Below, piece after piece: positions 1 through 12,581 of a stretch of 64,000 nt of DNA. Position 1 is the first letter of the stretch. Every line of letters begins with the position of its first letter. The translations under genes and the position numbers were made by a program. This stretch comes from Argentina anserina (taxonomy: Eukaryota > Streptophyta > Magnoliopsida > Rosales > Rosaceae), in assembly GCF_933775445.1 (NCBI RefSeq), contig NC_065872.1, positions 12,772,001 to 12,836,000 on the forward strand, written 5' to 3'. The notes beneath the pieces are model-generated. The model saw only the letters and a program-made list of their open reading frames with translations. It made no database searches and was not told where the DNA came from.

Positions 1-1515
1 GAGGTTAACCGGTGCAATACATTTCTTTACCAACATCATCTGGAACTTTGCTCTAATTAGATACCAGATCAACATCATGAGGATAGTTTTGGATTGTCAT
101 AAAATGATGAGATCAAGTTGGGAAAATTTGTTCGATCTGGGGGTAAATTTGTAGTGGATCTACAACCAAATTGAGTTACGATTGAATTACCTCGCTGTCA
201 AACTAGACTTCGATCAAATCCCGTGAAGGTCGATTTGGGCTTCGATTGAATCACTACACAATGAAATTTGGCTCTGCGTGGATCACCTTGTGGTCAAGAA
301 GGTCACAGACAGATCATATCACGATCAAAGTACAAAAGAAGATGTCAAAAAGAAGAGGTCAATAAGTGGTGAATTGGGATTAAGAATCCACTCATGATTG
401 ACTTCCATATAACATACCACAACATGCAGTAATCATGGCACTCGACCAAGTTCCGCTATAAATATTGCTGGAAGCGAATGCTTATGAGGATAATGCCATA
501 ATCGAAGTAACAAACTAACAATCGTTGAATTATCGAAACCCTAAACAATATTTTCAAAAATCTTCTCCTCCAAACACTCAGTTTAACCCTAAAAGACCAA
601 AACTATTATTAGATCCTACTTCCTTGATGAAAAACTCATTCATTGATAATCTATTTATAGGAGCATTTCCAACGGAAATGTCAAATGTTTTTGTGAAACT
701 CAAAATTTGACATACAACATGACAAAATTTAACTTTCAAAAATTTGACTAATTTCATCTCCAATAAACTGTTAAATTTGAAACTTAAACAAACATTAAAT
801 AAGTATTAAAACTAAATATAATTGTGAAAACAATAAAAAGAAAAAGAGAGATAGAAAGAACAATAAAAATAATAATTGACATTGGGCGTTCTAGAATGCA
901 CCGAACCTCCCAGAGCTCAAAAGTGTTTTTGTTGACGTGTCGACATGCCGGTTATCTCTGTAGTTAGGTCTCATAGATGTCTATTAAACCTTTAGACGTT
1001 AGAGGAATGCGCAATTTTCAAATTGGTTTACGTCAGTGGTAGAGGGGGAGGAGGGGAGGAGGGGAGGGGAGGAATGGAGGATGAGATTGGGTTTGGAGGG
1101 GAGAGGGGAGAGGTTGGATTGGAGGAAGAGGAAGAGGAGACAGGGATGGAGGCGCGTGAGGTGGGGCTGGGGAGTTTGGCAGGGAGGACGGTAGTGGGAC
1201 AAATTGGACAGAGGTGTTAATTAGGTGTTCGATCTCGTTGATGTCGGATTGGGAGGAGGGGTGGAGAGGGACTGCGAGTGTGATGTACTGTTGGCCAATG
1301 GCGGAAGACGACGCCGTTTAAAAAAACATTGCTTGGCTCTTGGAGGTCCGGTGATCGACAGACGAAGCCGTCTTTGAGATATGTCAAATTTGGCATAATT
1401 GGAAAAGTATGTGGATTTGTATATTGAGTTGGAAAGTTTTTTCTGTCAAATAATAGTTGTTAATCGAGTCTAGTTGACAAATTTTGCATAACTATTGGTG
1501 ATAACTTCTTTTTTT
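1..1515. other. Intergenic, no gene seen
   Basis: AT-rich sequence with no open frame that resembles a known protein. The only conspicuous structure is a purine-rich (G/A) block at about 1041-1152 on the plus strand, made of short runs such as GAGGGG and GGAGG. Open frames across that block are low-complexity Gly/Glu strings and are not credible genes. Confidence 0.6.
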
Positions 1516-1518
1516 GTT

Positions 1519-1636
1519 ACAACTTAGAGTAGCATATTGCTCCACCATTTAGCAATATTTGAGAATAGCTACGAAACATTGACAAAGTTGTTAATTAATT
1601 TAGCAATAGTGGAGCAAAATGCTACTCTCAACTTAA
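1519..1636. mobile_element. Small foldback MITE-like element
   Basis: An inverted repeat of about 35 bp per arm: the left arm (about 1520-1557, beginning AACTTAGAGTAGCAT) pairs with the right arm (about 1599-1635, ending ATGCTACTCTCAACTTA). The spacer is about 40 bp and there is no coding capacity. Size and structure fit a stowaway- or foldback-type MITE. I could not fix a target-site duplication, so the family is open. Confidence 0.5.
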
Positions 1637-1679
1637 GACCCTCAAATTGTTGTGGGACCCACATGAATAATAGACCCGC

Positions 1680-4640
1680 AGGCCAAATCATTTAGCCCGT
1701 GGACCTGAAAAGTCCGCGGAGGACCGCAAGTCCGACGGGCTTTTACCCAGCCCGGCCTGCGAGAAAGCCCGCCAAAGCCCGCTTCTGTGGGTAGAGGGCC
1801 AGGCTTAAATTAGATGTGTGAAACCCGGCCCGGCCCGTAACAGCCCGTCAAATAATAAAATATTATACATACATATTTTATTAGATTTAGAATAAAACTA
1901 TTGCATTATGAAACAACTATATTAAGGAAACTTCTTGGGATCGATCGACACCAGTAGATATGATCGGTATATATATTTAGTAACCCTGTAAAAATTTCAT
2001 CCAATTCGGAACTCGTTTGACCGTCGGAATTTCCAGTAAACCGAAAACAACACTAATATGTCATAAGGGAAGACCCATTACCAAAATGCGAACACCAAAA
2101 GTCGTTTGCATATCTGAAATCACCTAATTTTTGTCACCGATTGTGTGTGGTCGCACCAAGAAAACCAATTTGGCAAAGCCCCGATCAAAGAGGGTTTTAA
2201 TATGTCAAAACGCCTTTCTCTTTGTTAACCGTAGGTACGGACGGTTAAACAATATCCAAAACGGACGAAATTTTTACGGGTTCCCTAAATATATATACCG
2301 ATCACATCTACTAGTGTCGATCGACCATATTTTGAACTAGAGTTATTGATCGCCGAAGCGTCAACTAATGTATCATACCCTTTATATTATGTTTATATTA
2401 AAACTAACGCATTATGAAGCGACTATATAAAATAAACTTGTCGGGATCGATCGACACCAGCCGATGTGATTGGTATATATATTTAGTGACCCTGTAAAAA
2501 TTTCATCTAATTCGGACTTCGTTTGACCGTTAGAATTTTTGGTAAATCGAAAACACCACTATTATGCCCTAAGGGAGGACCTATTACAAATATGTGAATG
2601 CTGAAAGCCGTTTACATATATGAAATCACCTAATTTTGGTTACCTATCGTGCGCAATCGAACTGAAGAAATCTATTTGGCAAAGCCCCGGTCAATGAGGT
2701 TTAAATATGTCAAAACGCCTCTTTTTTAGTTGACCGTTGGTACGGACGGTCAAACCATGTCCAAAACGAACAAATTTTTTACAGGTTCCCTAAATATATA
2801 TACCAATCACATCTACTGGTGTCGATCGACCATATTTTGAATTTGAGTTGTCGATCGCCGAAGTGTCCACTAATGTATTATAACCTTACATTAGGTTTAT
2901 AATAAAATTATCACATTATGAAGCGACTATATGAAGGAAACTTCTCGGAATCGATCGACACCATCCAACGTGATCAATATATATATATAATGATCATTTT
3001 AAAATTTCATGCAATTCGGACCTCATTTAACCGTCGGAATTTCCGGTAAACCAAAAACAACACTAATATGCCCTAAGGGGGGGACCAATTATCAAGATGC
3101 GAATGTGGAAATTTGTTTATATATTTGAAATCACCTAATTTTTGTTACCTATCGTGCGCAATCGAACTGAAGAAATCTATTTGGCAAAGCCCCGGTCAAT
3201 GAGGTTTAAATATGTCAAAACGCCTCTTTTTTAGTTGACCGTTGGTACGGACGGTCAAACCATGTCCAAAACGGACGAAATTTTTACGGATTCCCTAAAT
3301 ATATATACCGATCACATCTACTGGTGTCGATCGATCATATTTTGAATTTGAGTTGTCGATCGCCAAAGTGTCCACTAATGTATTATAACTTTATATTAGG
3401 TTTATAATAAAACAATCACATTATGAAGCGACTATATGAAGGAAACTTCTCGAAATCAATCGACACCATCCGATGTGATCAATATATATATTTAATGATC
3501 ATTTTAAAATTTCATGCAATTTGGACCTCGTTTAACCGTTGGAATTTCCGGTAAACCAAAAACAACACTAATATGCCCTAAGGGGGGACCAATTACCAAG
3601 ATGCAAATGTGGAAATTTGTTTACATATTTGAAATCACCTAATTTTTGTTACCTATCGTGCACGGTTGAACTGAAGAAATCTATTTGGCAAAGCCCCGGT
3701 CAAAGAGGTTTAAATATGTCAAAACGCCTCTTTTTTAGTTGACCGTTGGTACGAACGGTCAAACCATGTCCAAAACGTACGAAATTTTTTCTGGTTCCCT
3801 AAATATATATACCGATCACATATACTGGTGTCGATCGACCATATTTTGAATTTGAGTTGTCGATCGCCGAAGTTTCCACTAATGTATTATAACCTTATAT
3901 TAGGTTTATAATAAAACTATCACATTATGAAGCGACTATATGAAAGAAACTTCTCGGAATCGATCGATACCATCCGATGTGATCAATATATATATATTTA
4001 ATGATTATTTTAAAATTTCATGCAATTCGGACCTCATTTAACCGTCGGAATTTCCGGTAAACCAAAAACAACACTAATATGCCCTAAGGGGGGACCAATT
4101 ACCAAGATGCGAATGTGGAAATTTGTTTATATATTTGAAATCACCTAATTTTTGTTATCTATCGTGCGCGGTCGAACTGAAGAAATCTATTTGGCAAAGT
4201 CCCGGTCAATGAGATTTTATTATGTGAAAACGCCTATTTTTTTTGTTGACCGAAAATTCCGACGGTTAAACGAGGTCCGAATTGGATGAAATTTTTACAC
4301 GGTCCCTAAATATATATATCGATCACATCTATTGGTGTCGATCGATAATATTTCGAAACTAGAATTTATTTGTGACTTTTGTTTTAGAATGTTTTCTAAC
4401 AATTCTTTTATTGTTTCAAACCCTTAAATTAGAGTATTATATTGTTTTTCTAATACAAGCCCGTAAGACCCGGCCCGTAAAAGCCCGCAAGGCCCGGCCC
4501 GGCCCGGCCCTGCTCGCAAAAGCCTGCAATGCCCCACATTAGGTGGGCGGACTTGGATCTTCGTATTTTTGAAAATACCCGACCCGGCCCGCCACTTATT
4601 TAAATTTATTAAGGCCCGTCCCGTTGACGAGTCCTATTTG
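1680..4640. mobile_element. GC-flanked nonautonomous element (hAT-like?) enclosing a tandem array
   Basis: Two GC-rich flanks rich in CCCGGCCCG motifs (about 1680-1850 and 4455-4640) bracket an AT-rich tandem array. The right flank ends in a segment whose reverse complement contains CGTCAACGGGACGGGCC, which resembles the GTCAACGGGCCGGGCC-like termini of many plant hAT elements. I could not find a convincing left terminus or 8-bp duplication, so bounds and superfamily are inference. No transposase frame is present. Confidence 0.4.
1880..4370. repeat. Five tandem ~505-bp palindromic repeat units
   Basis: The marker GATCGATCGACACC (or a 1-2 base variant) recurs near 1938, 2445, 2947, 3453 and 3958, giving a period of about 503-507 bp. 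Each unit is also an internal inverted repeat. Its left arm (marker, then a TATATATATTTAG-like stretch, then AAAATTTCAT and GACCGTCGGAATTT-like sequence) reappears reverse-complemented near the end of the same unit, which closes with GTGTCGATCGACC. The centre holds the conserved string GGCAAAGCCCCGGTCAA. Units 3-5 are more alike than units 1-2. No protein is encoded. Confidence 0.8.
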
Positions 4641-5704
4641 GCCCTTCCCTTCTGTCCCAATTCTAATTGATGAACTTCAATGTTGATGGACTTGCAATTT
4701 AAATTGTTAGGCTCATAGCATTTATATGTGATGTATTCCAAATCTAAATTATCAAGTCATGCAAGTCCTAGCTTAATTAGCCTTGATGGTCTGTGCAAGT
4801 TTTCATCATATCATCAGAAATCACAGCCTGACAGCCTTCAATATATCATCTATCAACTACCGCCGTCCGACTATGCATTGCAATTAAATATCTCAACTTC
4901 ATACTTTGATTTGTTCAAATGTGACCTTCTAATTAAAAGAACCAAATATAAATGGGTGATTCTAAATGTACCCAATAAATATCTAAATAAACCCAACAAC
5001 ATGAATTTTGTTTCTAGCTTTCCAATTCGACCCCTTATTTAAAACAAATCATGAAATAAAAAAAAATCTTCTGCCCAGTTTTTTCATTGCTCATTGTCAT
5101 TCGATTCAATGAATATTTTGATGGGCACTCTCTAATCTTCTCAAAGGCCTCGCACATAAATTTATGTTCTGAATTGCATATTCTTGTTTTTTACGGGAAT
5201 TGATGATTTGGCTAATTTTGAAAGGTTTTGAGATTTTAACAATGGCAAATTGGCATATATAATTGATTCCCAGGAGGAAGTATTCATCAATATTATTAAT
5301 TGGTAAAATCAGAATTGACCGACATCTGGAAGTGCAACAATTCAAATTGATGAAACGTGTTAGCCTCGTTGCATCACTAATCCATAGATCGAGAGAATTC
5401 CTTCTTATACTTCCAATTATATTGCTACTGGGTTCTATACTTCTAAAACATTTATAAACAATCTACTGTTACACACCAATTGTACAAAAGGAGGAACAAA
5501 ACATCAGTTGGAGATTTATCAAACAGATTTGTCTGATCACGAAGAATGATTGGTTGCATAATTTGATGCTTAGTTTGAAGGCAGTAGAGATAGAAATAGG
5601 GGTAAAGTTGGAAATATGACTAAAAAAATTTCATGCCTAGTCTAATTTATACTTCTTGGATACATTTAGTAACACCCAGTATAAAGACACATGATGATCC
5701 TGGT
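4641..5704. other. Intergenic, no gene seen
   Basis: AT-rich spacer. The longest frame (4728-5042, 104 codons) has no recognisable domain, and its composition matches the surrounding noncoding DNA. Nothing else supportable was seen. Confidence 0.5.
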
Positions 5705-6659
5705 TAAGGGTGGACACGAGTCAATACGGTTCGGTTTTGAACAAAACTCATAACCCAACCTAAATTTTAAATTCGGTTCGGTTTGGTTCAGTTTTTCTAT
5801 TTTAGAGACTGTGACCCACAACCCAACCCAACTCCTACGGATCGGTTTTTTCGGTTTTATCCGTATGTAAAATATGTAATATTATATATTAATTTTAAAC
5901 TACAAAATTTAACATAAAGATGAAAAACAAATGGTCTAATGATTATTCCATACCTAATTGACTCTAACATCTCCACAGTACATATTTAGCTAAAGTACAC
6001 AAAACTCTACTGCATTAAAATCAGAGAAGAACAAAAATGTTTGCACTCTCTATGAATTTAGGTAATTGAACCTCGCTAAGTACGTCATGTAGGTCATCTG
6101 GTATGTCCAAGTCTTTTTCATGTCTCATGTGAGCCGTTATTGATACTTATTCGTTTAGGATATGAAACATTAATAAAATCATTGATTAGAGAATTCAATT
6201 TTTAGAGTCACGGTACAAAAAGAATCGACATAAAATGGAGATTGAAGGAGGAGAGATAAGGGAGGAGTTATATGGACTAGTTTTGCGAAATGAAGTGAAC
6301 TTTTAATATAACGCTAAACTAAAGAGTGAAGATTTAGAAATATAGATGGTCATAAGTTTTTTTATATTTGAGATGAGAAAAACCGCAAGATTGATTAGAT
6401 CAATTAAGTTTATGTTAGTTTTAGTTTTACTTTTTCTAAAATAATAAAAGTAGAAATATACCAAAATGATGATGTTGACCGTTGACTTCAGATTATTTAA
6501 GTCGGTTCAGTTTCATTCGGTTTATGAGGGACTAAACTCAAAACTCAACCTAAACATAATCGATTCGGTTTAATTTTTTTTTCGATTTTTAGTTTCTTTA
6601 AATTTAATTTAAATTCGGATATTTTTTTTTCGATTTTCGGGTTTACACGTGCACTCCTA
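5705..6659. mobile_element. Nonautonomous hAT-like element, ~955 bp
   Basis: The left end reads TAAGGGTGGACACG and the reverse complement of the right end reads TAGGAGTGCACGTG: short imperfect terminal inverted repeats. The flanking 8-mers are ATCCTGGT (5697-5704) and GTCCTGGG (6660-6667), six of eight identical, fitting an aged 8-bp hAT target duplication. Subterminal regions are rich in CGGTTCGGTTTGG-like motifs on the left and ATTCGGTTTATG/CGATTCGGTTT on the right, as in many plant nonautonomous hATs. The interior has no transposase frame. Confidence 0.7.
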
Positions 6660-7803
6660 GTCCTGGGATCCAAGTCATCCAACAACCTTCACATGCATGC
6701 AGGGTGGTGCAGCCATGAATTCATCATCAGTCATCACGTCTCGTCCTCCAGAAAATTAAGAAGGAAACATTCTTGCTGGGGGAACTTTGATTTCTCAGCG
6801 AATTATATACCAATATATGGTAGTTCTTCGCGAGTTCGCGTGCCGCTTGACACAGTCTTGGGCAGAGATGGAGTACGTAGTCCTTTTAGACCATTTCTGA
6901 GACACCCATATAGGTCTGACAAATCTCATTCATCATTGCTTCAGGTTTTAGGTTTCGGTAGGTAGACTAGAGTGTACCTATTGCTTTATTACGATAGCTT
7001 AGGAAATGATCAATGTATCAAATTCTAGAAATTAGATATATTACTGTAGCACTGAACAAAGATGAAGTCTAGCTCATGAACTCGATCGATTAAAAAGACC
7101 AACGATCATGTTCCTAGAAAAATAACCTCATACCAATCTGAGAAAACATAGAAACACTTCGAAAATTATCACCATAATTGTGGTCGAAATACTCCAATTG
7201 AACTCGATTGAGACCAACAATCCAAGCAAACTAATTTCATACCAATCGGAAAAAATTAAACCAAAAAGGAAATTATCACCATAATGACAGTCGAAAAATA
7301 ATCGAAATAACGCGTTGCAACATTGCAAGTGTAATTGTTTAACATCACGGAGAGAGACTATCACGGGTGATCCACACATGGACAATATAATATAGTTACC
7401 CCTATAACTTTTATTACACCTATAACTTGACCTATAACTTGCTAGTATAGTTTGGCACGTCTCACTTTGACCTAGTACACCTATAATTTTTATTAGCACG
7501 TGATATTATGATATATAGCCTAGAAGCAGATAGTTTCTGAACAATTTCCATCAAACAATTAAGTAATTGCGTTCGACCATTCAAATCAATTAGTAAGTCA
7601 AGGGATTTATTGACAAACATAATAATTTGATTCTGTCAATTTCGCATGGGGTATACTATTTCTTGGAAGCAAATTAGCGTAAGAGTGAAATGGATAGAAA
7701 TGTCATCGAACATGCACGGTGTAAGCCAAAAATTTGACTCCTTATTTAGCATATTTTCCAATTATCCCCAAGAAATAAACATGCATTGAGCACCTTTTTG
7801 GTT
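6660..7803. other. Intergenic with a short diverged direct repeat
   Basis: No gene is recognisable. A diverged direct repeat is present: about 7125-7187 and 7227-7295 share CATACCAATC, AAATTATCACCATAAT and GTCGAAA in the same order, about 100 bp apart. The frame at 6693-6965 resembles nothing known to me. Confidence 0.4.
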
Positions 7804-8091
7804 CGATTCCGGCGACAGCATGCCGCAACGATGCGATGGAATAGCACAGCCGCACTACCCACCTCAAGGCGATCTCGTCTGTGCCGGCTGGAGCTTTATG
7901 GGCGACCCACGGCGGCCGGAATCTGCAAAAATCAAGTTTATGAGTAGATTCCGGCGATTTCGCGATTTCGGCCGCCGTGGGTCGCCGATGGAGCTCCGAC
8001 CGGCATAAACGGGACCGCCGGAAGGTGGGGAATGCGGCTGTCGTGATCTGCTCCGCGATGCGGCATGGCGGGCATGCTGTCGCCGGAATCG
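7804..8091. mobile_element. GC-rich foldback element (long inverted repeat)
   Basis: The outer arms CGATTCCGGCGACAGCATGC (7804 on) and GCATGCTGTCGCCGGAATCG (to 8091) are perfect complements. Pairing continues inward with small gaps to GCGACCCACGGCGGCCGGAA (7901 on) against TTCGGCCGCCGTGGGTCGC (about 7966-7984). The loop is about 25 bp. The block is much richer in GC than its flanks. The open frame at 7820-8008 is a by-product of the hairpin, not a gene. It could be a foldback/MULE-type MITE or a hairpin RNA source. Confidence 0.7.
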
Positions 8092-8587
8092 GCGAATCCG
8101 TACAGCAACTGAAAATTCTCCTATATATATATAGTTCCTAGTTAGGCCCTGCGAGAATGGGAGAGTGCTGAGCTAGCAAATTAAGCTCGTCTTATTTGCT
8201 ACTTGTCACAATGTTATTACTATAATAAAAGATCATTAAGCAGAACATCTTAATCAAAAGTTAGTACGATCGAATCCGCGTAAAAACTTAGGCTGCCTTG
8301 GACCGAGTATTCATGGACGGAGTAGCCAAGACTCCAAGAGCTGTAGACAAGTTTCTCGTTTTTGCCTCCTGAGAAGGCAATTTCACCAGTTAAATATATG
8401 ATTGACCGGAGACTTCTCAACTCCCTAAAAATTCATCTTCATTCTAAATTTTCCAAGTAGAGGGGTACTTTCTGGGAAAGTACGTATCATTGCTATCTGA
8501 TCTGCTTTGCTTTTGAGATATATAGCTCCATTAGCCGCCAAAACATGACCAAGACTTTTAGTGTGTTCGGTCAAAAACTGGATCTCC

Positions 8588-8597
8588 TATATAAATA
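8588..8597 (+). promoter_or_regulatory. TATA box of the ascorbate oxidase gene
   Basis: TATATAAATA lies about 65-75 bp upstream of the ATG at 8662, a normal distance for a plant TATA box with a short 5' leader. Inferred from position and sequence only. Confidence 0.55.
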
Positions 8598-8661
8598 AAT
8601 GCATGGAATCCATTTTCAATCAGAAAATAATAACGAGCTCCCAATATATTTCTAATTAGAC

Positions 8662-11142
8662 ATGGTTCAGCTAAGCACGAGCTGCATTTTAAAATTTCTG
8701 GGATTGTGTTTGCTTTTCTGTTTGGTTAAGGTAGTTCCAGCAGTGGAGGGTAAGATTAGACATTACAAATGGGAGGTGAAGTATGAGTACAAGTCCCTTG
8801 ATTGCTTCAAGAAGCTTGTTATCACCATCAATGGCGGAACTCCAGGACCAACCATACTTGCTCAGCAGGGAGACACCATCGTCGTCGAGCTCAAGAATAG
8901 CTTGTTAACAGAAAATGTAGCCATACATTGGCATGGCATCAGACAGGTACGCCAACATATGCTTAATTTCAATCATTTTGTATCTGATTTCTTCTATCAA
9001 TGGTGTTTACTGATCAGTATCTAATTTGTTTCTGTTACATGTTTCAGATTGGAACACCATGGAGTGATGGAACCGAAGGAGTGACTCAATGTCCAATATT
9101 GCCTGGAGACACTTTCAAATATCAGTTTGTTGTTGATAGGGTAAGTTTTGGTACTTCCTGCATTAAACATTAGGAGCTCTGTTTATGAGTTATCCACCTT
9201 GAAAGTGCTTGATAGGACTGCTGAAGTGCTTAAGAAAATTCAGAAGTGCTTTTGTATTTCTTCCTCATAGAGCACTTCTAAGTGAATACGAAGGAAGCAT
9301 TCGTCTTTACAAGATGTTTTTCGCTTTTGAGAAAAGTGCTTCTGATAAAATGAATAATATTCAGATAAGCACTCTCAAAACCAAAATAAGCCCCTTATAA
9401 ATTACATTCTTTCATGAGGAACATCTTCATTAGGTGCTAGCTTCTCCCATAAGCAATCCCAAATTATGTGTATATTTGCAGACCACTAGAAAAAAACTAC
9501 TTAAGAAACAATCAAATTGTATGTAGTATACTGATCTCTAAATGACTTGCCTTTTTGTAGCCTGGAACTTATCTGTACCATGCTCACTATGGCATGCAAA
9601 GAGAAGCTGGTTTATATGGATCAATCAGAGTAGCAGTTCCTGAAGGAGAATCCGAGCCCTTTTTGTACGATTATGATCGAAGCATCATTCTCAATGATTG
9701 GTACCACAAGAGCACTTATGAACATGCAGCAGGACTAGCTTCCAAATCTTTTGTCTGGGTTGGGGAACCTAAGGTAATTTCCCCCTACACTTTTGGTAAT
9801 AAATTTAGCTACTATTTCCCATTGTAACTTCGGTTACTAATCAGTTTTCTATTTCTTGTACATTTCAGTCACTTTTGATACAAGGAAAAGGAAGATTCAA
9901 CTGCTCTAGCATCGCCACTCCAAGCTTAGAAGCCGGTGCTTGTAACACATCTAGTCCTGATTGCTCTCCTTATGCAGTGACTGTAATCCCAGGCAAAACT
10001 TATCGGCTACGGATTGCTAGCTTGACTGCTCTATCAGCCCTCAGTTTCCAAATAGAGGTAATTAAATCATGTATATTCATGTACACTTTGACAATGGAAC
10101 GTAATAGTCTGGTAGAAAATATAGTTTGTATTTTTCATACCAAAAGCATACAATTAACATCGAAACTCTGATACAGGGTCATAATATGACAGTAGTTGAA
10201 GCAGATGGGCATTATGTGGAGCCATTTGTTGTAAAGAATCTGTTCATATATTCTGGCGAGACGTACTCTGTTCTAATAAAAGCAGATCAAGACCCTTCAC
10301 GAAACTATTGGATGACAACACACATTGTTAGCCGAAATGCCACCTTCACCACCCCACCTGGTTTAGCCTTCTTGAATTACTATCCTAACCATCCTAGGAG
10401 ATCCCCTCCGACAGTACCGCCAGCAGGTCCGGCCTGGAACGATGTTAAGTCCCGGCTAAATCAAAGTCTTGCCATTAAGGCACACCGAGATTTCATCCAT
10501 AGCCCTCCCCAAACCCCTGATAGAGTCATTGTTTTCCTCAACACCCAAAACATGATAGATGGCTACGTTCGCTGGTCAGTGAATAATGTCTCATTCAATC
10601 TTCCTCACACACCTTACCTCATTGCACTTAAAGAAAACCTCACCGAGGCATTTGATCAAACACCTCCGCCGGAAGGGTATGACTATGTGAACTATGACAT
10701 TTACATAAAGCCCAACAACACCAATGCTACTACCAGTGATGGGATTTACAGACTCGAGTTCAACACTACAGTGGACGTAATCCTGCAAAATGCAAACACC
10801 ATGAATTTGAACAACAGCGAGACGCATCCGTGGCATTTGCATGGTCACGATTTTTGGGTACTTGGATATGGGGAAGGCAAATTTGACATCAACAATGATC
10901 CAAAGAACTACAACTTGGTGAATCCCATCATGAAGAACACGGTTCCTGTTCATACATACGGTTGGACAGCTTTGAGGTTCAGGGCAGATAACCCAGGTGT
11001 GTGGGCTTTCCATTGTCATATAGAGTCACATTTCTATATGGGGATGGGTGTGGTGTTTGCAGAAGGAATAGACAGGATTGCTGATTTGCCTTCATCTATA
11101 ATGGGGTGTGGTGAAACCAAAGGAGTAACGCACAGACCATGA
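8662..11142 (+). CDS. AAO: L-ascorbate oxidase (multicopper oxidase, EC 1.10.3.3)
   Basis: Secreted blue multicopper oxidase that oxidises apoplastic ascorbate with O2. Exons: 8662-8946, 9048-9140, 9561-9773, 9869-10057 and 10177-11142, all junctions phase 0 with GT/AG borders, giving 581 aa, the usual family size. An N-terminal signal peptide (about residues 1-30) precedes three cupredoxin domains. Copper ligands are visible: HWHG (89-92), HAH (133-135), [10 protein letters not shown] in domain 3, and [12 protein letters not shown] (539-550), where Cys540, His545 and Met550 match the type-1 site spacing. The segment [10 protein letters not shown] in exon 2 and the overall pattern favour ascorbate oxidase over laccase. 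N-glycosylation sequons are plentiful. The start was chosen because it opens the signal peptide just downstream of a TATA box. Intron 2 (420 bp) contains repeated AAGTGCTT motifs that may be a small MITE remnant. Expression cues were not read beyond the TATA box. Confidence 0.93.
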
Positions 11143-12581
11143 GAATTGTCGAGGGCTTCACTCTTTACACGTACATTGTAGTACATACTCAATTCATTTA
11201 TTCTTTACAGTTTACGGTATATATTTTTCTTTAGATACCACAAGATTAGAATCAGATCTTTGATTTTCTAGTCAGTTTTAGTCTCTATTTTTAATTGTTC
11301 CATAGGCATATGTATATTTACTTTATACCAATTGTTTGAATCATTCAACAAATTGGAAAGTCATTGTTAGATACTGCTTTCTAAATAATTAATTGTTCAC
11401 ACTACAAGCAACCATTGACCAAGACGCATCTTCAAGTCTTGCAATTAATGCAGATGGTCCAAGTTTCAATCTCCCACTTGGAATCTTCAGCCTGATATAT
11501 TATACAAGTGCAAGTAGTCAAACCTGCATCCAGTAGACTATATGTTATCTAGTCCTAGAAATAATGAAGATTATATTATGTGACATGCACTATTCCGAGT
11601 TGAATAAGCGTCTATAATTTGAAATATGTTTTTTTGTTAATACATGACCAAAACCAAAAAGTTGACCCACTTTACAACAAGCACGATTCAAATGACCAAT
11701 TTTAGTTTTTTTTTAAATGAATTAATTATGGTGTCAGGAACAGACAAAGTGAAGGGTAACAAACTAAACAAAGTAACAAATAGCCAATACGAAGTAAAGT
11801 GAGGAGCGGTCTGACTTTGTTTAGAGTAATAGTTTAAACTTAATAATCACTAGTTATCCTATTTAATAATAAGTTATATATCTTTTTCATTTTCATACAC
11901 AGAAGAATATCCAGAGTGGACATGATATATGGAACTACTCCATCTTTTTCAATTCCTTTTGGTGAAGGTTCTAAAAAGAAGATCATGTTTACTCATAAGA
12001 ACCATCAGAATTTGATTACGAATAGGAATAATAACAACTGTTACTCTTGATCAAGTTTTAAGCTCATTATACTTATATAAAATGGTTTAATAATTTACAT
12101 TTTTCTCATCTTCCCAAAGATAATCCAATCAAAATGTTTTTTTTCCTCATTCTCACCTTAACACCTGTACATGTAGTCGTGTACGTAATTAGGATCATTT
12201 GATCGAAAAACGTCGTCGCACAGAAAATACATTCACCATTGACCAAAAAAAAAAGGAAAAATACATTCACTACACGAAAATGAATCAAAAGCACCAAGAG
12301 AAGAACATACATAATTATGGAAAATTCTACAGTACTAGTGGGTTTCAGAACTGGGGTTTAAGCATAATGAGAATTTTAGTATTAAAAATAGAGCAAATAA
12401 CTCAAAAGTATCATACAACAATTTAGTTTACAAATAACTCACTATTTAATTTGATAGAGAAAATAAATAACAAAATTTACAAATAATGACCAAATGATGA
12501 CAATTTGCCACATGTCATAAAATATTTTACTTTTATCCCTCTTTGACCCATACTGTTTGCTACAATTAATGAACATGTTAT
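11143..12581. other. 3' flank of ascorbate oxidase and spacer
   Basis: The first 150-200 bp probably form the 3' UTR. Beyond that the sequence is AT-rich. Open frames at 12106-12426 on both strands are low complexity and overlap each other, with no domain recognised. Confidence 0.45.

Noticed and set aside
7820..8008. 62-codon frame in GC-rich DNA
   Set aside because: By-product of the long hairpin; the sequence is explained by the inverted repeat.
10591..11019. 142-codon minus-strand frame
   Set aside because: Antisense shadow of the last exon of ascorbate oxidase.
8662..11142. Laccase identity for the multicopper oxidase
   Set aside because: The [10 protein letters not shown] segment, exon 5 pattern and 581-aa length fit ascorbate oxidase better than laccase.
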